Translations under genes and position numbers: made by a program
Origin: Pseudomonadota bacterium
GTDB lineage: Bacteria > Desulfobacterota > Desulfobacteria > Desulfobacterales > RPRI01
Direction of reading: 5' to 3'
NCBI GenBank assembly: GCA_018817425.1
Contig: JAHITX010000129.1
Coordinates: 1 to 52,894 of the forward strand
Length of the DNA stretch: 52,894 nucleotides
Notes under the pieces: generated by a model
The model's input: the letters and a program-made list of their open reading frames with translations, nothing else
The model's database searches: none
What the model was told of the DNA's origin: nothing
In this document: positions 19,389-26,652 of the stretch, piece after piece
How positions within the stretch are numbered: position 1 is the stretch's first letter
Layout of the letters: every line of letters starts with the position of its first letter

Positions 19389-20705
19389 ATGAAGATCCGA
19401 ACAATAAATATAATGTTTATCATAATTGTAGCAGCATTGATTAATGCCTGCGCTTCCGTCCCGCTGGCTCCGCCGGAAGCGGATACCCAAATAAAGAATA
19501 TGCCACCGCCGCCGGATGAGGCGCTGCTATATGTTTACAGGGACTATCAGTTTGCCGGCTGTGCCGTTATGTTTAATATTTATATTGATGAAAATCGTGT
19601 TGACGGGTCGTTGGGCGTAAATAATTATTTAGTTGTAGCATTAGATCCGGGAGAGCATCGTTTTTCCTATGTCGCTACTCATCTCGCGCCTTCTGAGCTT
19701 CCTTCTTATCTGTCCGAGGGCTTCCTGCCTGTCCATGTCAATCCCGGTAATAAATACTACATCGGGATATCCTCCCAACATGGCCCGACCCGCACAAAGA
19801 TGGTAACCGCGCCCCCTAAAGGTTTTGCTAATTGCAAACTGATTTATAAAAGCCGGCAACCGTCAACAGTGGTGGCTACAAAAAAGAGGGAGGTCCTTTC
19901 TTCGACTGCTGAGCATCAGCAAACGATACGATCGGATGTGGACACCCTTCCAGCAGCAACGCTACGAATAAATAAAAATGCTTATGCAATCGTAATCGGC
20001 ATTGAACAATACCGTCAAAAACTCCCCAGTGCAGACTATGCCGTAAGCGACGCAATGCTCGTAAGTGAATATCTCACCAAAGTCATGGGCTATCTGGAAG
20101 AAAATGTTATTCTGCTCCAGAACGAATATGCAACCAACGTTGATTTTGTCAAATATTTCGAAAAGTGGTTGCCCAACAACGTAGAACCGGGCGGCACGGT
20201 CTTTGTTTACTTTTCGGGGCACGGTGCCCCAAATCCCAAGACGGGTGACGCCTATCTGGTCCCGTATGACGGCGACCCTTCTTTTATCGCCCAAACGGGA
20301 TACTCATTAAAAAGGATGTACGCCGCCCTGGGCAAACTTCAGGCCAAAGAAATCGTTGTCGCCCTGGATTCATGCTTTTCCGGGGCTGGCGGCAGGTCGG
20401 TGCTTGCCAAGGGGGCTCGCCCGCTGGTGATGAATCTTCAGAGCAATACGGTTCTGTCAAAAAACATGACGGTTCTTTCCGCTTCGGCAGGTGACCAGAT
20501 CAGTTCAACTTATGATGACAAAGGCCACGGGCTTTTTACCTACTTTCTGCTCAAAGGGATTAAAAATGAGGATGTCGTCAATCCGGATGGTTCCATTAAA
20601 ATGGACGACCTATTCGGCTACCTCGCACCCCAGGTGGAGCGCATCGCCCGCAAGCAGTACAATAATGAACAGATGCCGCAGTTGATTGACGCGAAAAAGA
20701 ATTAG
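19389..20705 (+). CDS. Caspase-like (C14) lipoprotein 4, DUF2846-like N-terminus
   Basis: A 438-residue lipoprotein with lipobox LINAC (Cys21). Residues 45-150 (ALLYVYRDYQFAGCAVMF, VDGSLGVNNYL, LDPGEHRFSY) match the DUF2846-type small lipoprotein beta fold. SDVD is at 182-185, followed by the caspase domain with His278 and Cys329. The gene is 18 bp after its predecessor. The C-terminal half is nearly the same as paralogue 2 from LAKGARPLVMN to STYDDKGHGLF, then switches to the KNEDV type of paralogues 1 and 3. Such switching suggests gene conversion. Role unknown; likely shares substrates or partners with the other three. Confidence 0.88.
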   Translation: MKIRTINIMFIIIVAALINACASVPLAPPEADTQIKNMPPPPDEALLYVYRDYQFAGCAVMFNIYIDENRVDGSLGVNNYLVVALDPGEHRFSYVATHLAPSELPSYLSEGFLPVHVNPGNKYYIGISSQHGPTRTKMVTAPPKGFANCKLIYKSRQPSTVVATKKREVLSSTAEHQQTIRSDVDTLPAATLRINKNAYAIVIGIEQYRQKLPSADYAVSDAMLVSEYLTKVMGYLEENVILLQNEYATNVDFVKYFEKWLPNNVEPGGTVFVYFSGHGAPNPKTGDAYLVPYDGDPSFIAQTGYSLKRMYAALGKLQAKEIVVALDSCFSGAGGRSVLAKGARPLVMNLQSNTVLSKNMTVLSASAGDQISSTYDDKGHGLFTYFLLKGIKNEDVVNPDGSIKMDDLFGYLAPQVERIARKQYNNEQMPQLIDAKKN

Positions 20706-20745
20706 GGGCCAATTACTTTTTAGAAAAATCCATCAGGAGGAAGGC

Positions 20746-21567
20746 TTGAAAAATATATCTTTATACGTTTTCATTTTTTTAATGCTTGTAGCGCATGCGG
20801 CATTTGCTGCTGAAAGCCCCTTATGGATTGAAGCGGAAGGCGAGGCGTATCTCGGTATTTACGACACACCCAAAGAGATTATAGAAAGAGCGAAACGGGA
20901 CGCGCAGAGCAAGGCCATAGAACAGGGTGTCGGTGTTTTTATAAAGTCGCACACACTTGTTTCAAACAGTCAGCTTGTGGATGACCTGATCTTTGCGGCG
21001 GTCCGGGGTAGTATTGAAAAAGTAGATATTATTAAAGAAGGCTGGGATGAAAACGACAGGAATCTATACAAAGTAAAATTGAAAGCGTTGATAAAGCCGG
21101 TTTATCCTGAAAAAGGCGAAGGGCTTTGGGCCAAGCTCCATCTTTCCAAAACAGATTTAAAAGAAGGAGATGAAGTTCAGATTTTCTATCAGGTAAGCAA
21201 AGATAGCTATGTCTATATTTTTTCGATTGCTGCCGATGGTTCTGTAACACTTCTTTTCCCCAATTCCAGCACACCGGAAAATTTTATCATGGCAGGAAAA
21301 CCATACCAGTTTCCACCGGCAGATAGTGGCATACATTTAAAGGCTATGTTTTTGCCAGACTTTAAAGATGTTTTGGCGGAAGAAAGAATAAAAATTATTG
21401 CAACCCGACACAAAGAAGGCTTACTTTCACTCGGCTTCCGGGAAGGTATCTTTCAGGTTTATGATGCAAAATCAACAGGCATGATAAGCGATCTTGTGCG
21501 ACGCCTCAACCAGATAGAACCGACAGACTGGACGGAAACTACGGCAATTTATTATTTAAGAAAATAA
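20746..21567 (+). CDS. Exported DUF4384-domain protein closing the caspase operon
   Basis: A 273-residue protein starting at TTG 20746, chosen because AGGAGGAAGGC lies directly before it and because a clean signal peptide (ending AHAAFA|AES) begins there; longer readings from 20686 add an unlikely N-terminal tail. After the signal comes a region resembling the LPP20/FlgT-N fold (AEGEAYLGIYDTPKEIIERA ... KVKLKALIKP), then DUF4384 (LSKTDLKEGDEVQIFYQVS, YVYIFSIAADGSVTLLFPN). DUF4384 is frequently found beside or fused to bacterial caspases, so this may be a partner or envelope sensor of the four proteases. It is 40 bp behind the last caspase gene. No catalytic motif was seen. Confidence 0.82.
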   Translation: MKNISLYVFIFLMLVAHAAFAAESPLWIEAEGEAYLGIYDTPKEIIERAKRDAQSKAIEQGVGVFIKSHTLVSNSQLVDDLIFAAVRGSIEKVDIIKEGWDENDRNLYKVKLKALIKPVYPEKGEGLWAKLHLSKTDLKEGDEVQIFYQVSKDSYVYIFSIAADGSVTLLFPNSSTPENFIMAGKPYQFPPADSGIHLKAMFLPDFKDVLAEERIKIIATRHKEGLLSLGFREGIFQVYDAKSTGMISDLVRRLNQIEPTDWTETTAIYYLRK

Positions 21568-21672
21568 TTTGTACCCGATATGTCTTTCGGCTGAATTTTT
21601 TATAATATTTTCAGGTGGCAATTGTCATTAGATAATGATACAGGAAATTAACCAGTTTTTAAAAGTTGTCTT

Positions 21673-21738
21673 TGAGCTTAAGCGATAGCTCAAAACGCCC
21701 AGAGGTTCACGCCTGTGCCGGGCATTTGGACTTTTTAA
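21673..21738 (+). other. Two hairpins between the caspase cluster and the radical SAM gene
   Basis: GAGCT-N8-AGCTC (21673-21690) is followed by GCCC...GGGC (21697-21723) with an inner AGG/CCT pair and, 9 bases later, TTTTT. It may be a weak terminator for the caspase operon or a structured leader of the next gene. No known riboswitch motif was matched. Confidence 0.4.
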
Positions 21739-21770
21739 TATTTAAAATTTCATGAAAGATTTTCTGCTAA

Positions 21771-23048
21771 ATGCTATTCCCACACTCAAATAACCTGTCT
21801 TTCAGTGTTGAAAAACAAAGCCCCATTACCATCACAAAAGCAAGCTTTCCGCTTCGCTATGGAAGATATTCTGAAATTAAAACATCCGAATGCGAATTTA
21901 TTTTTAATTTAAATGGTGAAATAAAGTTTGTCAGAGGTCTGAATACAAACTGGCCTCATCCGGCCGAGCAGCTCAAACGGACGGATGGCAATGACTGGTT
22001 GTATTATACGGTAGGTGATGTTGGCGGCGAAAAAGGAATTATCTCATGGGTGGGTGAATACTACCTGCCTTGTCTTCCTTATCCCAGCAACGCGGTTTGG
22101 GAAGTAAACTACTACAAAGATGCCAATATTATGAATGCATTTGCAGCCTGGTCTCAATTATATGCAAATCTTTATGGTATGAAAAAAGATGGCCTGCATT
22201 CAAGGATAAAAGACCTGATAAATCTTATTTTACAGAATCATGACGGCGTGCTGTATGAACGATCCCAGAAATTAAATTCAATCATAGGCGAGAGGGTGTC
22301 AGTTCTTCCACCAGATACACGTCATGTCGATTACGAAGTCATTCCAATAATTATAGCAGACGGTTGTCTTTATCACTGCGATTTTTGTTGCGTTAAATCC
22401 GCCCGAAAATTTCAACCACGATCTAAAGATAATATAATAGATCAGATTCAACAGCTAAAAGCTCACTATGGGCGCAATATAGAAAATTATAATGCTCTGT
22501 TTTTAGGCAATCATGATGCACTTGCAGCCGGAGAAGAATTGATATGTTATACAGCATCCGAAGCGTTCAAAGCTTTTTACTTAAAAGTCGCGCACAGTTC
22601 AACTCCATTTCTATATTTGTTTGGAAGTGTTGATTCCATGCTTAATTCTAAAAAAAAATTATTTGATAAACTCAACCAACTTCCCTATTATACCTATATT
22701 AACATTGGATTCGAATCTATAGACACACCAACTTTGAAACTCATTCAAAAACCGGTTGATACAGCAAAGGTTCAAGACGCTTTTTATAAAATGCTTGAAG
22801 TTAATACGAATTATTCAAACATCGAGATTACGGGCAATTTTTTAATAGGCGAACAGCTTTTGCCCGATCACTATCAGTCCCTGGCTGAATTACTCCGGAC
22901 AACTTCATCTAACACACTCAAAAAAGGGGCTATTTATCTTTCTCCGCTAAAGGACAGCCCTAAAAAGCGTGAATTGCTGCCGCAGTATTTCGAAATAAAA
23001 AATCAGAGCCAATTGCCGGTATATATGTATTTAATTCAGAGGCTATGA
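21771..23048 (+). CDS. Radical SAM protein of unknown function
   Basis: A 425-residue protein with a radical SAM cluster motif at Cys199, Cys203 and Cys206 (ADGCLYHCDFC, CX3CX2C), followed by a partial TIM-barrel with YINIGFESI and GNFLIGE resembling the SAM-binding strands. The 190-residue N-terminal part has no recognised domain (a GxVGGEKGI stretch near 83). It should bind a [4Fe-4S] cluster and cleave SAM in the cytoplasm; the substrate is unknown. ATG 21771 has no clear ribosome site; a nearby ATG at 21752 in another frame gives only 13 codons. It is 200 bp after the DUF4384 gene on the same strand, separated by hairpins, so functional linkage to the caspases is speculative. Confidence 0.78.
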   Translation: MLFPHSNNLSFSVEKQSPITITKASFPLRYGRYSEIKTSECEFIFNLNGEIKFVRGLNTNWPHPAEQLKRTDGNDWLYYTVGDVGGEKGIISWVGEYYLPCLPYPSNAVWEVNYYKDANIMNAFAAWSQLYANLYGMKKDGLHSRIKDLINLILQNHDGVLYERSQKLNSIIGERVSVLPPDTRHVDYEVIPIIIADGCLYHCDFCCVKSARKFQPRSKDNIIDQIQQLKAHYGRNIENYNALFLGNHDALAAGEELICYTASEAFKAFYLKVAHSSTPFLYLFGSVDSMLNSKKKLFDKLNQLPYYTYINIGFESIDTPTLKLIQKPVDTAKVQDAFYKMLEVNTNYSNIEITGNFLIGEQLLPDHYQSLAELLRTTSSNTLKKGAIYLSPLKDSPKKRELLPQYFEIKNQSQLPVYMYLIQRL

Positions 23049-23193
23049 TACAAGAGATAAGCTCAAACAATATTTAACCGCTATGCAGGTTTTGTTTGGG
23101 TCTGAATAATAATTAATTTTTGATAGAGACAGGGGAAATATTTTATATATAGTCAATTATTTTAAGAATTTAGTCAAGAGATAAAAGGCTCAA

Positions 23194-23638
23194 ATGTATT
23201 TCTGGAATATATATAAGTTAAAAAAAACTGGCTCTATCAGGATTAAACAGGCATAAAGCTTGGCTCTATTTGCTGGCAATTTTAATTGTCCAAATTGTGC
23301 CGTGCTTTTTTATTGATGAAAAGCCCGGTTTCTGGGATACTTTTGAAACCACAACTTTCTTTGTGCTTCTGATATCAGGTACGATATATTGTTATAAAGC
23401 AAATGGAGGGCCTAACAGGAAAATATATTTTGAACGATATATTTCATTAGCCTGGGTTTTTGGAATTCGCTATACTTTTATTGCGATGATACCAATTATC
23501 ATATTCTATATGATTTTGTATTTGGCCATTCCCGGTTCTGTAGAAGTAACTAATTGGTATGATGTAGCTATTGGATCTGTTTGGAGAGTAATTTTTTACT
23601 ATTTGCTTGCATACAGCTTATATTCGTATTCTAATTAA
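23194..23638 (+). pseudogene. Small membrane protein gene with a frameshift in an A8 run
   Basis: ATG 23194 (AAAGG 5 bases upstream) opens MYFWNIYKLKK and runs into an eight-A tract. Continuing in that frame gives a stop after 20 codons. Dropping one A joins it to a long open frame (LALSGLNRHKAWLYLLAILI to stop 23638) with three or four hydrophobic membrane segments, about 145 residues in all. The reconstructed protein is a plausible inner-membrane protein without a known family. The shift may be a mutation, a sequencing error or slippage at the homopolymer. No complete start exists for the downstream frame alone except a TTG at 23270 inside a membrane segment. Confidence 0.5.
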
Positions 23639-23756
23639 ACTGGTATTGGGAATAATCTCATTTTTTACTATTCCTTTTACAAAGAATAAAAGGGGGGTTC
23701 ATGATTTAGCGGCTGGATCAGTTGTTATATATGCAAACATAAGTGAAACTTCTTAA
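23625..23756 (+). pseudogene. RDD-family membrane protein remnant (C-terminal end only)
   Basis: Reading frame RILIKLVLGIISFFTIPFTK then KNKRGVHDLAAGSVVIY to a TAA at 23754-23756. The pattern of a last membrane helix followed by a basic stretch and HDLxAGxxVIY is typical of the end of RDD-family proteins. No N-terminal RDD sequence precedes it; the region upstream belongs to another gene. It is a leftover rather than a functional gene. Confidence 0.45.
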
Positions 23757-23863
23757 CCCTTTTCTTCAGCGAATTTGCGTCCATCGCCGGTGAGAAGTTA
23801 TGTGCCAAATACAAGTAAAACATGCAGTAATTAATCATAAATATACAACTAAAGGAGCTAAAA

Positions 23864-24190
23864 ATGGCAGAAGCAAAAGGATTGATGAAACCGGTAAAGT
23901 TAAAAAGTGAGCTGGCAGCGTTTCTTGGAGCAACAGAGCTTCCCAGGACAGAGATTACCAAAAAACTATGGGACTACATAAAAGCGAATAAGCTTCAGAC
24001 AAAGACCGAAAACGGAAAGCCGGAAAACGCCGGCAAGTTCATAGTTGCTGATGCTAAGCTGCTTTCGATCTTTAAAAACACAAACTCCAAAAGCAAATCA
24101 GGCAAGTTAACTGACCTTACAAATATGAAAGAAGGCCAGACGATCAACATGATGCAGATGGCCTCTGTTGTCAGCGCAAACATAGAATAA
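23864..24190 (+). CDS. SWIB/MDM2-domain protein
   Basis: A 108-residue cytoplasmic protein consisting almost wholly of a SWIB (BAF60b) domain: LMKPVKLKSELAAFLG, TEITKKLWDYIKANKLQ and KFIVADAKLLSIF follow the family pattern. SWIB domains are best known from eukaryotic chromatin remodellers; stand-alone versions occur in chlamydiae and other bacteria, sometimes linked to topoisomerase, with poorly defined roles. AAAGGAG lies 6 bases before ATG 23864. The C-terminal tail (LTDLTNMKEGQTINMMQMASV) extends past the domain. It is monocistronic, followed by a perfect hairpin at 24218. Confidence 0.85.
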   Translation: MAEAKGLMKPVKLKSELAAFLGATELPRTEITKKLWDYIKANKLQTKTENGKPENAGKFIVADAKLLSIFKNTNSKSKSGKLTDLTNMKEGQTINMMQMASVVSANIE

Positions 24191-24217
24191 GCTTAAAATG
24201 TAGCATAACAAATGAAC

Positions 24218-24262
24218 GCATCTTAAATCTTAACTGTATCATACAATTAAGATTTAAGATGC
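24218..24262. repeat. Perfect 16-bp inverted repeat after the SWIB gene
   Basis: GCATCTTAAATCTTAA and its exact complement flank a 13-base loop. There is no T run after it, so a bidirectional terminator for the SWIB gene is possible but not typical. It may be a mobile-element footprint or a protein site. Confidence 0.6.
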
Positions 24263-24349
24263 AAACCTAAAGCTACATAGAAAAATAATATTGCTCAATA
24301 GAAGACGTGTTCCAATCTTTCCCTGTTGACTTTCAAGGTAACCTCTAAA

Positions 24350-25570
24350 ATGATTAAATTAACGCATAATTGGTTTCGTTGGTCAGTTGTCTTCGCGTTT
24401 CTTTTGGTTACGGCCGGCTCAGTGCTTGCAATTGGCTTATCAAATATGGAGACATCCGGATCACTTGAATATACCCGCTCAGATGTTGTACTACTGATAG
24501 TATATATGCTGATGGCTTTGTTTTTCTCTTTTCTGTGCTCTGTGGCAGAAGCGGTTCTTTTGAGCATCACACCTTCTTTTATTGCCGGATTGCGAGAGAG
24601 TAAGCCGAAACTTGCAACTCTGCTTAATCGGTTGAAGCAGGAGAAGGTGGACCAATCGCTTGCGGCCATACTAACCTTAAACACCATCGCCCATACGGTT
24701 GGGGCAATTGGCTCCGGAGCCAAGGCTACGATCATATTCGGAAGTACCTGGTTCGGCCTGTTTTCTGCCATTATGACATTGATGATCCTGTTCCTTTCCG
24801 AAATTATTCCAAAAACTATAGGCGCAGTCTTCTGGCGAAAACTCGTACTTCCAACTGCGATCTTTGTGCGCAGTCTGATTTCGGCTCTTTTCCCATTGAT
24901 TTGGCTTTCTGAAAAGCTGACCAAACTGATAGCGCCCGAAAAGAACCCGCATATGTTCAGCCGGGATGAATTTGTCGCCATGGCGGGCATCGGAGAAAAA
25001 TCCGGACACATCAAAGAGAGCGAATCGCGGATCATCCGCAATCTATTCCGATTTGAATCAATCAAAGCAAAAGATATTATGACGCCACGTACCGTGATTG
25101 TTGCGTTTCGGCAGGATATGACGGTTGCGGAAGCGTTGGAAGTTAAATCGCATACCCCTTTCTCGCGCTTGTTGCTGTACCGAAGTAATATTGATGATGT
25201 TACCGGTTTTATCCTGAAATCCGACATGCTGCTATCCATGGCGCAAGATCAAAGTGAAACAAAACTCGATGCCTTAAAGCGGGATATTATGACCGTTTCT
25301 GGTGAGATGTCATTATCCGGTCTGCTGGAATTCCTGCTCGATCATCGTCAGCACATAGCGCTGGTCGTTAATGAATTCGGGGGAACTAAGGGGTTAGTCA
25401 CGTTCGAGGATGTGGTAGAAACACTGTTAGGGATGGAAATCATAGATGAGATGGACAAGGTAGAAGACATGCAGGCCATGGCCAGGTTGCAATGGACAAA
25501 ACGCGCCAAGGCGCTCGGCCTCGAAGTTGATACTTTGAACAAGAAAGAGACCGGGCCAAATACTCCATGA
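24350..25570 (+). CDS. CNNM (DUF21) and CBS-pair membrane protein
   Basis: A 406-residue inner-membrane protein. A CNNM/DUF21 domain with four membrane helices (SFLCSVAEAVLLSITPSFI, LAAILTLNTIAHTVGAIGSG, FLSEIIPKTIGA) is followed by two CBS domains (KDIMTPRTVIVAF; LVVNEFGGTKGLVTFEDVVE). Family members handle Mg2+/Co2+ transport or resistance. The usual C-terminal CorC_HlyC transporter-associated domain is missing, leaving a short tail (KVEDMQAMARLQWTKRAKAL). ATG 24350 (AAGGTAA upstream) was preferred to an in-frame TTG at 24326. Monocistronic. Substrate is not determinable from sequence. Confidence 0.85.
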   Translation: MIKLTHNWFRWSVVFAFLLVTAGSVLAIGLSNMETSGSLEYTRSDVVLLIVYMLMALFFSFLCSVAEAVLLSITPSFIAGLRESKPKLATLLNRLKQEKVDQSLAAILTLNTIAHTVGAIGSGAKATIIFGSTWFGLFSAIMTLMILFLSEIIPKTIGAVFWRKLVLPTAIFVRSLISALFPLIWLSEKLTKLIAPEKNPHMFSRDEFVAMAGIGEKSGHIKESESRIIRNLFRFESIKAKDIMTPRTVIVAFRQDMTVAEALEVKSHTPFSRLLLYRSNIDDVTGFILKSDMLLSMAQDQSETKLDALKRDIMTVSGEMSLSGLLEFLLDHRQHIALVVNEFGGTKGLVTFEDVVETLLGMEIIDEMDKVEDMQAMARLQWTKRAKALGLEVDTLNKKETGPNTP

Positions 25571-25921
25571 AAGTATAAATGCGTACCCTTCATATTTTAA
25601 ATTTTATCTTAATCCAAGTTCGACAAAAACAGATAAAAATATATAAAAGGTAAAAAATATATCCTGTTGCCGTATCCAGGAAGAAAACTTACAGCAATGA
25701 TTTTTGGGATGGCAGTATTAAAAAGGATTTGAAACTTTCGGATGGAGAAACCAAGCTGAAAGTAAAATTGGTTGAAAAAGACAAAGAAGCCTTTCTTTGA
25801 TAGCAAACAATAATGTAGTGAGGAAAATTTTAGCTAAAACATCCTATAATGTTGCTTTTATTCGTTATTCATAAAATTTTGTCTAACTTTTGTTAATAAT
25901 TCTTCTTGGCTCCTCGCTGTT
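25571..25921. other. Gene-poor stretch with a short open remnant
   Basis: No complete gene. The plus strand at 25654-25800 is open for 48 codons without a start, ending KLVEKDKEAFL; it may be the tail of a lost gene. The rest is AT-rich and unremarkable up to the transposase fragments. Confidence 0.3.
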
Positions 25922-26080
25922 TCATGTGGGTAACTCAAAATTCAGTTTGCCAGCGATGAGATAAATAATCGAAATGAGATTTCGTGTTGTTCTATAGCCT
26001 CGGGCTCTGGCTTTGGCGGCTTGAACCAAGCTGTTTATACCTTCCAGGATACCATTGGATATTCCGCTCAAATCGGCCAT
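25922..26080 (-). pseudogene. ISL3-family transposase C-terminal fragment
   Basis: A 52-codon minus-strand frame: NGILEGINSLVQAAKARARG, then YRTTRNLISIIYLIAGKL and a stop. This is the characteristic end of ISL3-family DDE transposases (NGxxEGxNxxIxxxKRxArG...). The catalytic core and N-terminus are absent, with an in-frame stop just upstream. No terminal repeats were identified. Confidence 0.8.
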
Positions 26081-26110
26081 TATTAGATTTTAGACGTAAA
26101 CCAGCGCAAA

Positions 26111-26471
26111 ATGCCAAAAGAGGAAGTTCCAACAATAGTCCAGTATTTTAAACAGGTAAAAGATCCAAGAAGAGTAAACAGAAGACACAAGCTATTACAT
26201 TTGCAGCATAGCAAATGATGCAAAATAATTTGGCAATGCCGTCCGTAGTCATTGGGGTATTGAAAATAGCCTTCATTGGGTATTAGATGTTTCTTTCCGG
26301 GAAGATGAGAGCAGAATTAGAATTGGCAATGCACCGGAAAATTTTGCTGTGCTCAGACATATTGCCTTGAATATGATTAAAAAAGAAGCAACACCGAAAA
26401 AGAGCATAAAATCAAAACGACTTAGGGCTGGTTGGGATAATGATTATCTTATGAAAGTCCTGGCAGGTTGA
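26111..26471 (+). pseudogene. ISAs1-family transposase, internally deleted
   Basis: The N-terminal piece MPKEEVPTIVQYFKQVKDPR...NRRHKLL ends at a stop near 26220. It is followed at 26238 by the C-terminal piece (VRSHWGIENSLHWVLDVSF, NFAVLRHIALNMIKKE) to the stop at 26471. Both pieces are typical of ISAs1/H-repeat transposases, but the middle of about 250 residues, including most of the DDE core, is lost. It abuts the ISL3 fragment in the opposite orientation, an insertion-sequence graveyard. From 26472 to 26652 nothing else is seen. Confidence 0.8.
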
Positions 26472-26652
26472 TTTCTAAATGCGGTTACCCTGAAATCATA
26501 ATAGAATTATCTTGACAAAGATTTATGCCTTAAGTAACGAATCTTATTTGTATAATATCTAAAAATTAATCTTCATATTCAAAGCAATCTGGCTTTTTAA
26601 GCATACAAAACATTCTGTTGAAGAATAATTATTAAATTGAGGGTTTTAATTT

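Noticed and set aside
21673-21738. Riboswitch upstream of the radical SAM gene (AGAGGTTC recalls preQ1)
   Set aside because: The remaining preQ1 motif and pseudoknot partners are missing; only two simple hairpins are supported.
23790-23815. Sigma-54-like site TGGCACATAACTTCT on the minus strand
   Set aside because: The -12 GC is replaced by TC and no gene lies downstream in that direction except a remnant.
24295-25239. 314-codon open frame opposite the CNNM/CBS gene
   Set aside because: Antisense shadow of a well-supported membrane protein gene; Ser/Arg-rich, no recognisable domain.
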